This document shows positions 40,257 through 49,000 of a DNA stretch of 64,000 nt, one piece after another (the stretch's first letter is position 1; every line of letters begins with the position of its first letter). Below the pieces are notes generated by a model. That model did not search any database. It was not told the origin of the DNA and worked only from the letters and a program-made list of their open reading frames with translations. The stretch is taken from assembly GCA_036380715.1 (NCBI GenBank), contig DASVEF010000278.1, positions 24,755-88,754 of the forward strand, written 5' to 3'. Made by a program: the position numbers and the translations under genes. The DNA is from UBA5704 sp036380715 (lineage in GTDB: Bacteria > Acidobacteriota > Thermoanaerobaculia > Multivoradales > UBA5704).

Positions 40257-40648
40257 CAGGCCTCCGCGGCGGGAGTGGCGGTGGTCTGGGCGGCCGACTC
40301 CAGGGCCTGCTTCGCGGCCTCGGCCAGGCGGCCGAAACCCTCGGCATCGCGCACGGCGATGTCGGCCAGCACCTTGCGGTCGAGGTCCGAGCCGGCGGCC
40401 TTCAGCCCGGCGATCAGCTTGCTGTAGTTGAGGCCGTGCAGCCGCGCGGCGGCGTTGATGCGCACGATCCACAGACTGCGGAGGTTGCGCTTCTTCTGCC
40501 GGCGGTCGCGGTAGGCGTAATTGAGCGACTTGTCGACCGCCTGCTTGGCGATCCGGTGGGCTTTGGACTTCAGGCCGTAATAGCCACTGGCCAGCTTGAG
40601 GATCTTCTTCCTCCGCTGGGCCCTCTTGGTTCCACGCTTGACACGCAT
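40256..40648 (-). CDS. rplT: 50S ribosomal protein L20
   Basis: The 130-residue protein shows the L20 hallmark RRKKILKLASGYYGLKSKAH near the N-terminus, then LNYAYRDRRQKKRNLRSLWI and AGLKAAGSDLDRKVLADIAV. L20 is an early assembly protein of the large subunit and in some bacteria represses its own operon. It carries about 10 extra alanine-rich residues at the end. It is separated from rpmI by about 177 bases, long for this operon. That gap holds a GGTGGACAGGTCCACC-type hairpin on the coding strand, which could be a regulatory leader. Confidence 0.97.
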   Translation of the reverse strand: MRVKRGTKRAQRRKKILKLASGYYGLKSKAHRIAKQAVDKSLNYAYRDRRQKKRNLRSLWIVRINAAARLHGLNYSKLIAGLKAAGSDLDRKVLADIAVRDAEGFGRLAEAAKQALESAAQTTATPAAEA

Positions 40649-40825
40649 CTCTCGAACCTCGTTTCTGCTCCCTCGGCCCGTTTTTCGGACACTTGGGGGG
40701 AGCGGTCAATTGGCCCACGGGGCTCCGCAATGCGGAGCGGCAACGTTCGTCGCTCTCAGGGGCCAGGGCTCCCGGTGGACAGGTCCACCCACCGGCAGCC
40801 GTCATCCTTGGATGGGGCTACGCGA

Positions 40826-41020
40826 CTACTGGTGCAGCATCTCTTTGAGCGTGCCGGCGAACGCGGGCGAGACCTCGACGGACTTGCGCAGGTTGCGCTT
40901 CCGCTTGGTGGTCTTCTTGGTCAGGATGTGGCTGTGCATCGACTGGTGTCGCATCACCTTGCCACCTCCCGTGACCTTGAAACGCTTCGCGGCACCCTTG
41001 TGCGTCTTCTGCTTGGGCAA
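40826..41020 (-). CDS. rpmI: 50S ribosomal protein L35
   Basis: The 64-residue protein starts MPKQKTHKGAAKRFKVTGGG and continues KVMRHQSMHSHILTKKTTKR, the standard L35 pattern, basic throughout. GAAAGGAGA lies at good distance from the ATG. It sits between infC and rplT as in most bacteria. In the gap to infC (41021-41118) the hairpin CCGCTGACCCGGTCAGCGG (41079-41097) stands out and could modulate readthrough. Confidence 0.97.
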   Translation of the reverse strand: MPKQKTHKGAAKRFKVTGGGKVMRHQSMHSHILTKKTTKRKRNLRKSVEVSPAFAGTLKEMLHQ

Positions 41021-41118
41021 GGGTCCCTCTCCTTTCTACGTCTTCCGTCAGGCGGTCCGGAAGCGCGCGCTACCCCAGCCGCTGACCCGGTCAGCGGGGG
41101 GCTCGCGGGCTCCTGCGA

Positions 41119-41655
41119 CTATTCGGCGGCCGCCTTCTTGACCTGATGGCGGGGCGGGCCGTAGATCACGTGCATCCGGTTGCCCGCCATCTCGGGGGAG
41201 GATTCTAGCACTGCTCGCTCCCCCAAGTCTTGCGTCAATCGCGCGATCAGCTTGTGGCCCAGGTCCTGCCGCGCCATTTCGCGCCCGCGGAACTGGACGG
41301 TGGCCTTGACCTTGTCGCCGTCCTCCAGGAAGCGGATCGCGTTCTTCAGCTTGAAGTCATAGTCGTGCTCGTCGATGTTCGGACGGAACTTGACTTCCTT
41401 GACGTGGATGATCTTCTGCTTCTTCCTCGACTCGTGGGCTTTCTTCTTCTGCTGGTAGAGGAACTTGCCGAAGTCCATGATGCGGCAGACCGGCGGCTTG
41501 GCCGTGGGGGCCACCTCCACCAGATCGAGCCCCTGCGTCCTAGCCCGCTGCAGGGCCTCCTCGACGGGGACGATCCCCGCCTGCGAGCCGTCGGACTCGA
41601 CGAGGCGCACCTCGCGAACCCTGATGCGTTCGTTGATTCGGGCCGACTTGTCGAT
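41119..41655 (-). CDS. infC: Translation initiation factor IF-3, probable AUC start
   Basis: The 178-residue protein binds the 30S subunit and checks start codons. The N-domain has ARINERIRVREVRLVESDGS and LDLVEVAPTAKPPVCRIMDF; the C-domain has EVKFRPNIDEHDYDFKLKNA and VIYGPPRHQVKK. No ATG, GTG or TTG lies upstream of the essential INERIRV segment in the open frame; the first ATG-type start (41610) would cut it off. ATC at 41655, with GAGGGGGTGAG upstream, fits the known habit of infC to use AUU/AUC/AUA so that IF-3 controls its own synthesis. CTG two codons earlier is an alternative. Confidence 0.9.
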   Translation of the reverse strand: MDKSARINERIRVREVRLVESDGSQAGIVPVEEALQRARTQGLDLVEVAPTAKPPVCRIMDFGKFLYQQKKKAHESRKKQKIIHVKEVKFRPNIDEHDYDFKLKNAIRFLEDGDKVKATVQFRGREMARQDLGHKLIARLTQDLGERAVLESSPEMAGNRMHVIYGPPRHQVKKAAAE

Positions 41656-41657
41656 AC

Positions 41658-41711
41658 TCAGCTCACCCCCTCGGAGCGCCGAGCCCTCTCGGCCCGGATG
41701 GTCTTGTTCAC
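41658..41711 (-). CDS. Possible 17-codon leader peptide before infC
   Basis: Between thrS and infC a GTG (41711) with AAAGGAGA at ideal distance opens a 17-residue frame rich in Arg and Glu (NKTIRAERARRSEGVS after the start). Its stop TGA lies just two bases before the infC ATC start. The geometry suggests translational coupling to infC. The peptide itself need not do anything. It could also be chance in a purine-rich leader. Confidence 0.4.
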   Translation of the reverse strand: MNKTIRAERARRSEGVS

Positions 41712-41730
41712 TGCGTCTTTTCTCCTTTCT

Positions 41731-43671
41731 CTATAGCTCGGTGCCGCGCGAGGCCGCGAGCGATCCGGCCCGCTCGACGAAAGCCTCGATCGCCATGGCA
41801 CCCAGGTCGCCGCCCGACCGCGGGCGGACCGATACCGTCCCGTCCTCCTGCTCGCGCGCCCCCACGACCAGCATGTAGGGGACCTTCTGGAGCTGCGCCT
41901 CGCGGATCTTGTAGCCCAGCTTCTCGTTGCGCGCGTCGAGCTCGGCGCGCACCCCGGCCTCGGCCAGGGCGGCGCGGACCCGCTCGCCGTACTCCGCGAA
42001 CTTCTCGGAGACCGGCAGGACCACCGCCTGCACCGGCGCCAGCCAGAGCGGGAAAGCCCCCGCCGTCTGCTCGATCAGGATCGCCATGAAACGCTCCAGA
42101 GAGCCTAGCATGGCGCGGTGGATCATGACCGGCTGGTGCTCGGCGCCGTCGGCCCCGACATACGTCAGGCCGAAGCGCTGCGGGAGCTGGTAGTCGAGCT
42201 GCACCGTGCCGAGCTGCCAGCTCCGCCCCAGCGCGTCGTGGACGTGGAAGTCGATCTTGGGGCCGTAGAAGGCGCCGTCGCCGGGATTGACCCTGTGCTC
42301 CAGGCCGCGACGGTCGAGCGCCGCCGCCAAGGCCCCCTCGGCGCGGTCCCACAGCTCGTCGCTGCCGATCCGCTTCTCCGGCCGGGTCGACAGCTCGATC
42401 TGGGCGTCCTGGAAGCCGAACGTGCGGTAGATCTCCAGGATCATCTCGGTCGCCGCCAGCACCTCGGCCTCGATCTGCTCCTCGGCGCAGAAGATGTGAG
42501 CGTCGTCCTGGCTGAAAGAGCGGACGCGGAACAGGCCGTTGGTCACGCCGCTCCGCTCGTAGCGGTGCAGGCGTCCGAAGTCGGCGTAGCGGATGGGCAG
42601 GTCGCGGTACGAGCGCAGCCGGGTCGCGAAGATCAGGCAGTGCGTCGGGCAGTTCATCGGCTTGACCGCGAACTGCTTCTCGTCGACCTCGGTGAAGAAC
42701 ATGGCGTCGCGATAGTTGTCGTAATGCCCGGAGGTCTTCCACAGCTCCACGTCGAGGATCTGGGGGGTGACGACCTCGCCATAGCCGTAGCGGGCGTAGA
42801 GCTCGCGCACGTAGTCGGTCAGGGCGTTGTAGACGAACGCCCCCCTGGGGTGGAGGAACGGCGTGGCCGGCGCCACCGGGTTGAAGCTGAAGAGGTCCAG
42901 CTCCTGGCCGAGGCGGCGGTGGTCGCGCGCCCGCGCCTGCTCCAGCCGTTCCAGGTGCTCCGCCATCTCCTTCTCGGAGGCGAAGGCGGTGCCATAGACG
43001 CGCTGCAGGCGCTCGTTGCCCTCGTCCCCCTTCCAGTAGACGGCGGAGGCCTCCAGGATCTTCAGCGCGCCGATCTGGCCGGTGTTCTGGGCGTGCGGCC
43101 CGCGGCAGAGGTCGGTGAACCGGCCATGGCGGTAGAGCGTGATCGTCTCCCCTTCGGGAATCTCCTTGAGGCGCTCGACCTTGAGGGTCTCGCCCATCTC
43201 GCGGAAGACGCGCTCGGCCTCCTCGCGGGAGACCTCGACGCGCTCGAAGGGGTTGGCTTCGGCCACGATCTCGCGCATCTTCCCCTCGATCCTCTCCAGG
43301 TCCTCGGGAGTGAAGGCGCGCGGGAAGCGGATGTCATACTGGAACTTCTCGCTGTGGTCCTTGCGGCCGACGTCGATCTCGGCCTCGGGCCAGAGCCGCT
43401 TGACCGCGTCGGCGAGGACGTGCTCCGCGCTGTGGCGGACGAATTCGCCCGCCTCCGGGCTTTTCACCGTGAAGATGCGGAACGCGCCGCCCTCGGTCAG
43501 CGGCTGGCGCAGGTCGATCTTGCGGCCGTCCAGCTCGGCGCCGACCGCGTCCTTGGCCAGGCGGGGGCCGATCGAGGCGGCCACCGCGAGCGGAGTGGTT
43601 CCGGAGGACACTTCGCGGACAGAGCCGTCCGGCAACGTGAGGCGGATCGCCTCGGTCATGGTATCCATCAT
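41731..43671 (-). CDS. thrS: Threonyl-tRNA synthetase
   Basis: The 646-residue enzyme charges tRNA-Thr. It has an N-terminal TGS domain (AIRLTLPDGSVREVSSGTTP), the editing domain with HSAEHVLADAVKRLWPEA (HxxxH), and the class II core with FLHPRGAFVYNALTDYVREL, AVKPMNCPTHCLIFATRLRS (zinc Cys), RVRSFSQDDAHIFCAEEQIE and RAMLGSLERFMAILIEQTAG (motif 3 region). The C-terminal anticodon domain starts at VLPVSEKFAEYGERV. Alternative ATGs at 43668 and 43659 are close by. It heads the operon thrS-infC-rpmI-rplT-pheS-pheT. Confidence 0.97.
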   Translation of the reverse strand: MMDTMTEAIRLTLPDGSVREVSSGTTPLAVAASIGPRLAKDAVGAELDGRKIDLRQPLTEGGAFRIFTVKSPEAGEFVRHSAEHVLADAVKRLWPEAEIDVGRKDHSEKFQYDIRFPRAFTPEDLERIEGKMREIVAEANPFERVEVSREEAERVFREMGETLKVERLKEIPEGETITLYRHGRFTDLCRGPHAQNTGQIGALKILEASAVYWKGDEGNERLQRVYGTAFASEKEMAEHLERLEQARARDHRRLGQELDLFSFNPVAPATPFLHPRGAFVYNALTDYVRELYARYGYGEVVTPQILDVELWKTSGHYDNYRDAMFFTEVDEKQFAVKPMNCPTHCLIFATRLRSYRDLPIRYADFGRLHRYERSGVTNGLFRVRSFSQDDAHIFCAEEQIEAEVLAATEMILEIYRTFGFQDAQIELSTRPEKRIGSDELWDRAEGALAAALDRRGLEHRVNPGDGAFYGPKIDFHVHDALGRSWQLGTVQLDYQLPQRFGLTYVGADGAEHQPVMIHRAMLGSLERFMAILIEQTAGAFPLWLAPVQAVVLPVSEKFAEYGERVRAALAEAGVRAELDARNEKLGYKIREAQLQKVPYMLVVGAREQEDGTVSVRPRSGGDLGAMAIEAFVERAGSLAASRGTEL

Positions 43672-43739
43672 TCGAGACCGAAAAAACGGAGCCCACCGGG
43701 GCCGGAGCCCGACGGAAAGGTTCTCACGAGCGGGGGGTT

Positions 43740-43816
43740 TGGTAGGCGCTGGCGGACTCGAACCGCCGACCTCTACCGTGTGAAGGTAGCGCTCTAACCA
43801 GCTGAGCTAAGCGCCT
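43740..43816 (-). tRNA. tRNA-Val (CAC)
   Basis: A full cloverleaf reads on the minus strand. The acceptor AGGCGCT pairs with AGCGCCT and discriminator A, followed by encoded CCA. The D-arm contains AGCTCAGCTGGTTAGAGC. The anticodon arm CTACC-TTCACAC-GGTAG gives anticodon CAC, for GUG codons. The T-arm contains GGTTCGAGTCC. Confidence 0.95.
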
Positions 43817-43865
43817 GGGCATCGAGGCTGAACGAATGGTCGCGATATCGCTTTCTATCCAAACT

Positions 43866-43942
43866 TGGTAGGCCCGAGCGGACTCGAACCGCTGACCTCT
43901 ACGATGTCAACGTAGCGCTCTAACCAGCTGAGCTACGGGCCT
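43866..43942 (-). tRNA. tRNA-Val (GAC)
   Basis: A second cloverleaf on the minus strand, 49 bases upstream of the first. Acceptor AGGCCCG pairs with CGGGCCT and is followed by discriminator A and encoded CCA. The anticodon arm CTACG-TTGACAT-CGTAG gives anticodon GAC (GUC/GUU codons). The two tRNAs share the D-arm and most of the T-arm, so they probably arose by duplication. Confidence 0.95.
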
Positions 43943-44084
43943 GTCTCTCGAAAACCGTCCCCAGCAACGGCGGTCGCCGAGGGATGTAGAGGCTAACAAA
44001 GCGCCCCGACCGGTGTCAACCGCGGCAAGCCCTAGAACGCGGCAGAGGCTGACCTTATTTCTGAGCCCGGGCGGGCCCCCCTCC

Positions 44085-44239
44085 CCGGAGCCCTCACCCC
44101 CCGGCCCCCTCTCCCATCCGCACTCCCGATCCCCCGGGAGAGGGGGAGAAAGACAGGATAAAAGCGAGTTAGACCGTTGTCTTTCTGTCATGTTCCCCCT
44201 CTCCCGGGCGGGTGGGAGAGGGGGTTAGGGGGTGAGGGT
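44085..44239. repeat. Two facing copies of the CTCACCCC repeat (copies 4 and 5)
   Basis: Copy 4 (about 44090-44150) reads CCCTCACCCCCCGGCCCCCT to GGGAGAGGGGGAG; copy 5 (about 44188-44239) reads CCCCCTCTCCCGGGCGGGTG to GGGGGTTAGGGGGTGAGGG. They face each other, and the 40 bases between include GAAAGACAG and CTGTCTTT-like halves, so the whole can fold into one large hairpin. Copy 5 supplies the stop codon of the small gene at 44225. Confidence 0.75.
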
Positions 44240-44410
44240 CCGCCAAGGCGGCTCGGGCTGGGGGTCCCGGCGTTCCGGCTCGCCGTGGTCGGGGAGGTCC
44301 TCGGGATCGTCGACCGGCTCGTCGGGGATCAGGGGCTCCGGGTCGTCGACCGGCGGCTCCTGCACCGGCTCCTGGGGATCGCGGTCGCGGCGCGGGTCGA
44401 TCTCGTCCAT
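44225..44410 (-). CDS. Small acidic proline-rich hypothetical protein
   Basis: This 61-residue product is very rich in Asp, Glu and Pro, with a repeating PEPLIPDEPVDDPEDLPD pattern, and is surely disordered. AAGGAGGAG lies at ideal distance from the ATG, the main argument that it is real. The last codons (TLTP, stop TAA) are inside repeat copy 5. It is divergent from the gene at 44493. Unknown function; a low-complexity shadow of the opposite strand cannot be excluded. Confidence 0.45.
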   Translation of the reverse strand: MDEIDPRRDRDPQEPVQEPPVDDPEPLIPDEPVDDPEDLPDHGEPERRDPQPEPPWRTLTP

Positions 44411-44492
44411 CGTCTCCTCCTTCCGCCGGACGGCTCCGGCGTTCCTGAATGCCGCAAGAATCGGGCCGAGGTTTTGCAGGAAGCCGTCCCTC

Positions 44493-44975
44493 ATGACCGC
44501 ACCGGACAGCACCCAGTGGATCCTCCAACTCGTCTGGCTCCTGGTCCTGGCCGTCCCGATCGCCTGCGTGTCCTGGACGGTGACCCACGAAGAGATCTTC
44601 CGCGAGCCGCGCGAATACTTCGTCCGCCGCTATGAGAACGCGAACAGCCTCTTCAAGCGCAAGCTCTTCTACCTGCCGACCTGCGAGTACTGCTTCAGCC
44701 ACTACGTGGCGATCTTCTTCCTCTTCATCACCCGCTACCGCCTGCTGCTCGACGACTGGCGGGGCTACCTGCTCTCCTTCTTCGCCCTGGTCGCCGTGGC
44801 CAACGTCTACATGAGCGCCTTCGGCCGCCTCCGCCAGGAGGTCAAGTCCGAGAAGCTGGAGAACAAGCGGAAAGAGAAAGTCCTGGAGAAGGTCGAGAAA
44901 AAAGAGGGAGGAGAGAAGGAAGACCCGGAGCCCTTCCGGGGACCCGAGCGCCGGAAGGGACCGACGCGGGTCTGA
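44493..44975 (+). CDS. Small membrane protein with CxxC and coiled-coil tail
   Basis: The 160-residue product has a first hydrophobic helix (about residues 9-28, LQLVWLLVLAVPIACVSW), then a segment with LFYLPTCEYCFSHYVA. A second hydrophobic stretch follows (HYVAIFFLFITRYR, about 68-82), then a third, YLLSFFALVAVANVY. The last 50 residues are a highly charged Lys/Glu coiled coil ending in basic residues. The CEYC pair next to the membrane could bind metal or take part in redox. It resembles DUF1360-type small membrane proteins weakly. It lies upstream of the selenoprotein candidate with about 119 bases between; TACAAT at 44982-44987 may be a -10 element for the next operon. Confidence 0.65.
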   Translation: MTAPDSTQWILQLVWLLVLAVPIACVSWTVTHEEIFREPREYFVRRYENANSLFKRKLFYLPTCEYCFSHYVAIFFLFITRYRLLLDDWRGYLLSFFALVAVANVYMSAFGRLRQEVKSEKLENKRKEKVLEKVEKKEGGEKEDPEPFRGPERRKGPTRV

Positions 44976-45094
44976 CCCGGTTACAATGGGCGGTGCCGGA
45001 AAGTCCGGCCGGCTCGTTTTTTCGCCTCCTGACACTTACAGGATTGGAGACCGAATCGGAGCATCGGGGCTCCTAGGAAGGGCGTGCAAAATTG

Positions 45095-46060
45095 ATGAAT
45101 CGGGCGAATTGGGGCGGCATGGCCGCCATTTTGGTGTCCTGCTTCACCTGCCTGCCGGCCTGGGGACAGGGCCAATCCACCGTCGAGGGCATCTGGGAGG
45201 GGGCCGTGGTCTACGCTCCCGCCGAGCTCGAGGTGGAGCAGGCCGTCGAGCTGTTCCAGGACTCCCGCGGCGTGCTCGCCGGGCTCATCGACGTCCCCGT
45301 CAAGCCGATCGAGGACGAGCCTCTCTCCGCGGTCCGTTTCGACGGGAGACGGATCTCCTGGGAGCTGCGCCGGGACACCGGCACCTTCCGCTATGAGGGC
45401 ACCCTCTCGGACGACGGTAACGAGATCAGCGGCCAGTACTTCGAACGCGGCAAGACCTTCCCCTTCTGGCTGCGGCGGACCGACCCCGCGGCCGTGAAGC
45501 CGGCACGAGCCCAGCCTGCCCTCCACACCCTCTCGGTCACGGGCCGAGAGCTCAAGGAGAGGTTCAATGCCGACGCCGGCAAGGTCCGGCTGGTCATGCT
45601 GCTCTCCCCCGGCTGAATGTATTGCACCGTGAGTGCCCGGGTGGCACAGCGTTACGTGCTCGACAAGATCTCCGACGAACGGCTGCGCGTGTACGTGGTG
45701 TGGGGTCCGTACAAGGAGCGGGAGACGGAGGCGGATGCGCGGTTCGCCGCCGCCTTCGTGCCCGATCCGCGGGCGACCCACTTCTGGACCGAGACCCCCG
45801 CTCCCGGCGAGCTTTTCAACGAGCCCCTGAAACCGCTCGGCCTGGGCCCGCACTCGGCCTGGGACTCGTTCCTGGTCTACGCGCCGGAAAGCCGATGGGG
45901 GGAAAGCCCGCCGCCCCCCACGCACTTCATGCACCGCAACGTCGAAGGGAAGGCGCTGAACGGAGTCCGCCTCCTCGAGCAGGTCCGCGACCTGCTCCCT
46001 GCTCAGGACAAAGAAGGAAAGCTCCCGCACAGCCGCGCTCCCGGAGAGGAGAACCGATGA
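45095..46060 (+). CDS. Secreted thioredoxin-like protein with in-frame TGA: candidate selenoprotein (U-x-x-C)
   Basis: Read through one TGA (45614-45616), this frame encodes 321 residues. A signal peptide (about 1-25, ending LPAWGQG) precedes a beta-rich domain of the kind seen in secreted hydrolases (VEGIWEGAVVYAP, SAVRFDGRRISWELR, YEGTLSDDGNEISGQYFERG). From about 150 comes a thioredoxin-like segment: KVRLVMLLSPG, TGA, MYCTVSARVAQ, then LRVYVVWGPYKERETEADAR and ATHFWTE. The TGA is codon 174, where the first redox cysteine belongs, giving U-M-Y-C. Both halves share one frame and the downstream half is clearly protein-like. A hairpin suited to a bSECIS follows. The gene ends by an ATGA overlap with the NRPS gene. 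The alternative is two genes or a nonsense mutation; selA/selB/selC are not in the window. Confidence 0.7.
45614..45660 (+). promoter_or_regulatory. Candidate bacterial SECIS hairpin after the TGA
   Basis: Downstream of TGA (45614-45616), GTGCC (45633-45637) pairs with GGCAC (45643-45647) around the five-base loop CGGGT. An outer helix is possible between GCAC (45624-45627) and GTGC (45656-45659). The loop begins about 21 bases after the TGA and has G as its second base, within the general layout described for bacterial SECIS elements. Folding was done by eye. Confidence 0.5.
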
Positions 46061-49000
46061 ACGAGTGCCAGCGCACCTGGACGCTCCCCGTCGCCGTCCA
46101 CGACCTGTTCACGCGGCAGGCCACGAGGACGCCCGACAAGACCGCCGCCGTGGACCCGCAAGGGGAAATGACCTACCGGGAGCTCGCGGAACGTGCCACC
46201 GCGCTGGCATGCCTGCTCAAGAGAGTCGGGGCCGGCGCGCCGCTCGATCGGCGGATCGGCCTGCTGGCCGATCCCGATCCGCAGGTCCTGGTCGGGATGA
46301 TCGGCATCCTCGAAGCGGGGAGCGGGTTCGTCCCGATCGATCCGCGCCATCCGGACGAGCGGCTGGCCTGGATCCTGGAGGACTCTGCCTGCGAGGCGCT
46401 GGTCACCCAGCGGCGTCACCTGCCCCGGGCGGAGGAGCTCGCCCGCGGTATCCCCGGTGTGCGCAACATCCTCTGCCTCGAAGACGCTCTCCCCTCCGGA
46501 CCCCTCTCCGAAAGACCGCCGGCCGCCGCGGCCGGGCAACCCCGCGATCCACGCGAGCTGCGCAGTGATCCCGGCGCGCTTCGCGCTTTGGCCTACATCG
46601 TCTACACCTCGGGCTCCACCGGCCGCCCCAAGGGGGTGCAAGTCTCCCACGAGAACCTCGTGCCGGTGCTTCTCTGGGGCTGTGCGTATCTCGGCCTTGG
46701 CGAGAAAACCCGGGTGCTCCAGAGCCTCTCGTTCTGCTTCGATTTCGGCATCTTCGAAGAGCTCACCACCGTGCTCGCCGGCGGCACTCTCTGGTTCCCG
46801 GGAAAGGCGGCGGAGGATCCCGCAGCGTTCGCGCAGGAGATCATCCGCCACGGCATCAACACCTTGCACGCGACGCCGGCCTTCGCGCATGCGCTCGCCG
46901 CCACACGCGGGACCCTGGACAGCCTGGAGATCGTCCATCTCGGCGGCGAGGCGCTATCGCGGAGTACCGTGGACCGCATCCGCGAGGCCGCACCGCGCGC
47001 GACCGTCTACAACGGTTACGGGCCGACCGAGGCGACGGTCAACAGCTCCATCTTCCAGATCGACGGCCGCGCCGGCGGACCGCGAGACGCAGGCTCGCCC
47101 GGGGTTCCGATCGGCCGGCGGTCGGCGGACAACGCGCTCTACGTCCTGGACCCCGGCGGCCGTCCCGTCCCCTCCGGCGAGCGCGGAGAGCTCCATGTCG
47201 GCGGCATCGGGGTGGCGCGGGGCTACCTCAACCGGCCGGACCTGACCGCCGAGCGCTTCGTGCCCGACCCGTTCGGGGCGGCGCCCGGGGCGCGGCTTTA
47301 CCGCACGGGCGATCTGGTGCGGGTCCTCCTCTCCGGAGACCTGGAGTTCCTCGGCCGGATCGACGACCAGGTCAAGATCCGGGGCTTCCGCATCGAGCTG
47401 GGGGAGGTCGAAATGGCCCTGGAGCGCTGCGCGGAGGTCCGGCAGGCCGTGGTCGTGGCGCTCCCGGGGCCGACCGGTGATCCGCGCCTGGTCGCCTATG
47501 TGGTGCCGGCGGAGCGCGCGGTCCCGGATCATCTCCGGGCGACCCTCCCGGACACCCTCCGGCGGCAGCTCCAAGCCCTTCTCCCGGAGCCCATGGTGCC
47601 CTCCGTCTTCGTGTTGCTGGAGACCCTGCCGCTCTCTCCGAATGGCAAGGTGGACCGCAAGGCGCTGCCCGCTCCCGAGGCGAATCGCGGGTTCGCGGCG
47701 CCGCGCACGGTGACCGAGATGGCCCTGGCCGGGATCTGGCGGGAGATCCTGGCGGTCGAATGGGTGGGGATCGGCGACCATTTCCTGGCGCTGGGCGGGC
47801 ATTCGCTGCTGGCGGCGCAGCTCATCGCCCGGGTACGCGAACGGCTGGGGGTCGAGCTGTCGCCGCGGGACGTCTTCGATCAGCCGCTCCTGGAGGATCT
47901 CGCGGCCTTCATCGCGGCGCGGGTGGGGAGCGTTGCGGAGCTCCGGCCGATCGTGCCGGTCCCGCGGACGGGCGATCTGCCGCTCTCCTTCGCCCAGGAG
48001 CGGGTCTGGTTTCTTCAGGAGCTCGATCCGACGATCCGGTCGTACCAGACTCAGGGCAGCCTCCGCCTGCGGGGCCCGCTGCACATCGAGGCGTTGCGGC
48101 GGAGCCTCAGCGAGATCGTGCGGCGGCACGAGATCTTCCGTACCACCTTCCCGACCGTCGGTGAGCGGCCGGTGCAGAGATTCCATCCAGCCTGGGACGC
48201 GCCGCTGCCGATGGTGGATCTCTCCGGCCTGCCCGCGGGAGCCCGCACCGCCGAGATCGCAAAGGTGACGGCCGCCGCGTGTCAGAAGCTGTTCGATATG
48301 ACCCGCCTGCCGCTGATCCGCTGGACCCTGCTGCGGCTCGGCCCCGCGGAGCACATCTGGCTGAACGTCGAGCATCACCTGGTGCACGACGGCTGGTCGT
48401 TCAACCGGATTCTCGGGGAGCTGGTGGCGCTATATCGCGCCTTCTCCCGCGGCGAGCCCTCGCCGCTGCCCGAGCTGCTCCTCCAGTTCGCCGACTGGGC
48501 GGCCTGGCAGAGGCAGTGGGTCCTCGGTCCGGAGGCGGCAGCCCAGATCGCCTGGTGGAAACGGACGCTGCTCGGCCGGCCTCCCGTGCTCGCGCTGCCG
48601 ACCGACCGGCCGCGGCCGCGCCGGCAGAGCTTCGCCGGCCGGGTGGAGCGGGTGGCGCTGCCCGCCGCGCTGTGCTCGGCTCTGCGCAGCGCGAGCCGCA
48701 GCGACGGGGTCAGCCTCTTCATGATGATGCAGGCTGCCTTCGCCGCCCTGCTCTACCGCTGGTCCGGCCAGGACCAGGTCAACGTCGGCTCCGGCGTGGC
48801 CAACCGGCGCTGGAGCGAGACCGAGCCGATCCTCGGCATGATGGTCGACAACATTGTGCTGGCCAACGACCTGTCCGGCGGTCCGACGGTACGCGAGCTC
48901 CTGGAGCGCACCCGGCGGCTCTGCCTGGAGGCCGGCGCCAACCAGGACATCCCTTTCGACCTCGTGGTCGAGGCCGTGCAGCCGGAGCGCGATCTGGCCT

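Noticed and set aside
45095..46060. Two separate genes, 45095-45616 and 45617-46060
   Set aside because: The second would begin in the middle of a redox motif with no ribosome binding site, and the first would end just before it. One frame with recoded TGA explains both. Kept as the main alternative.
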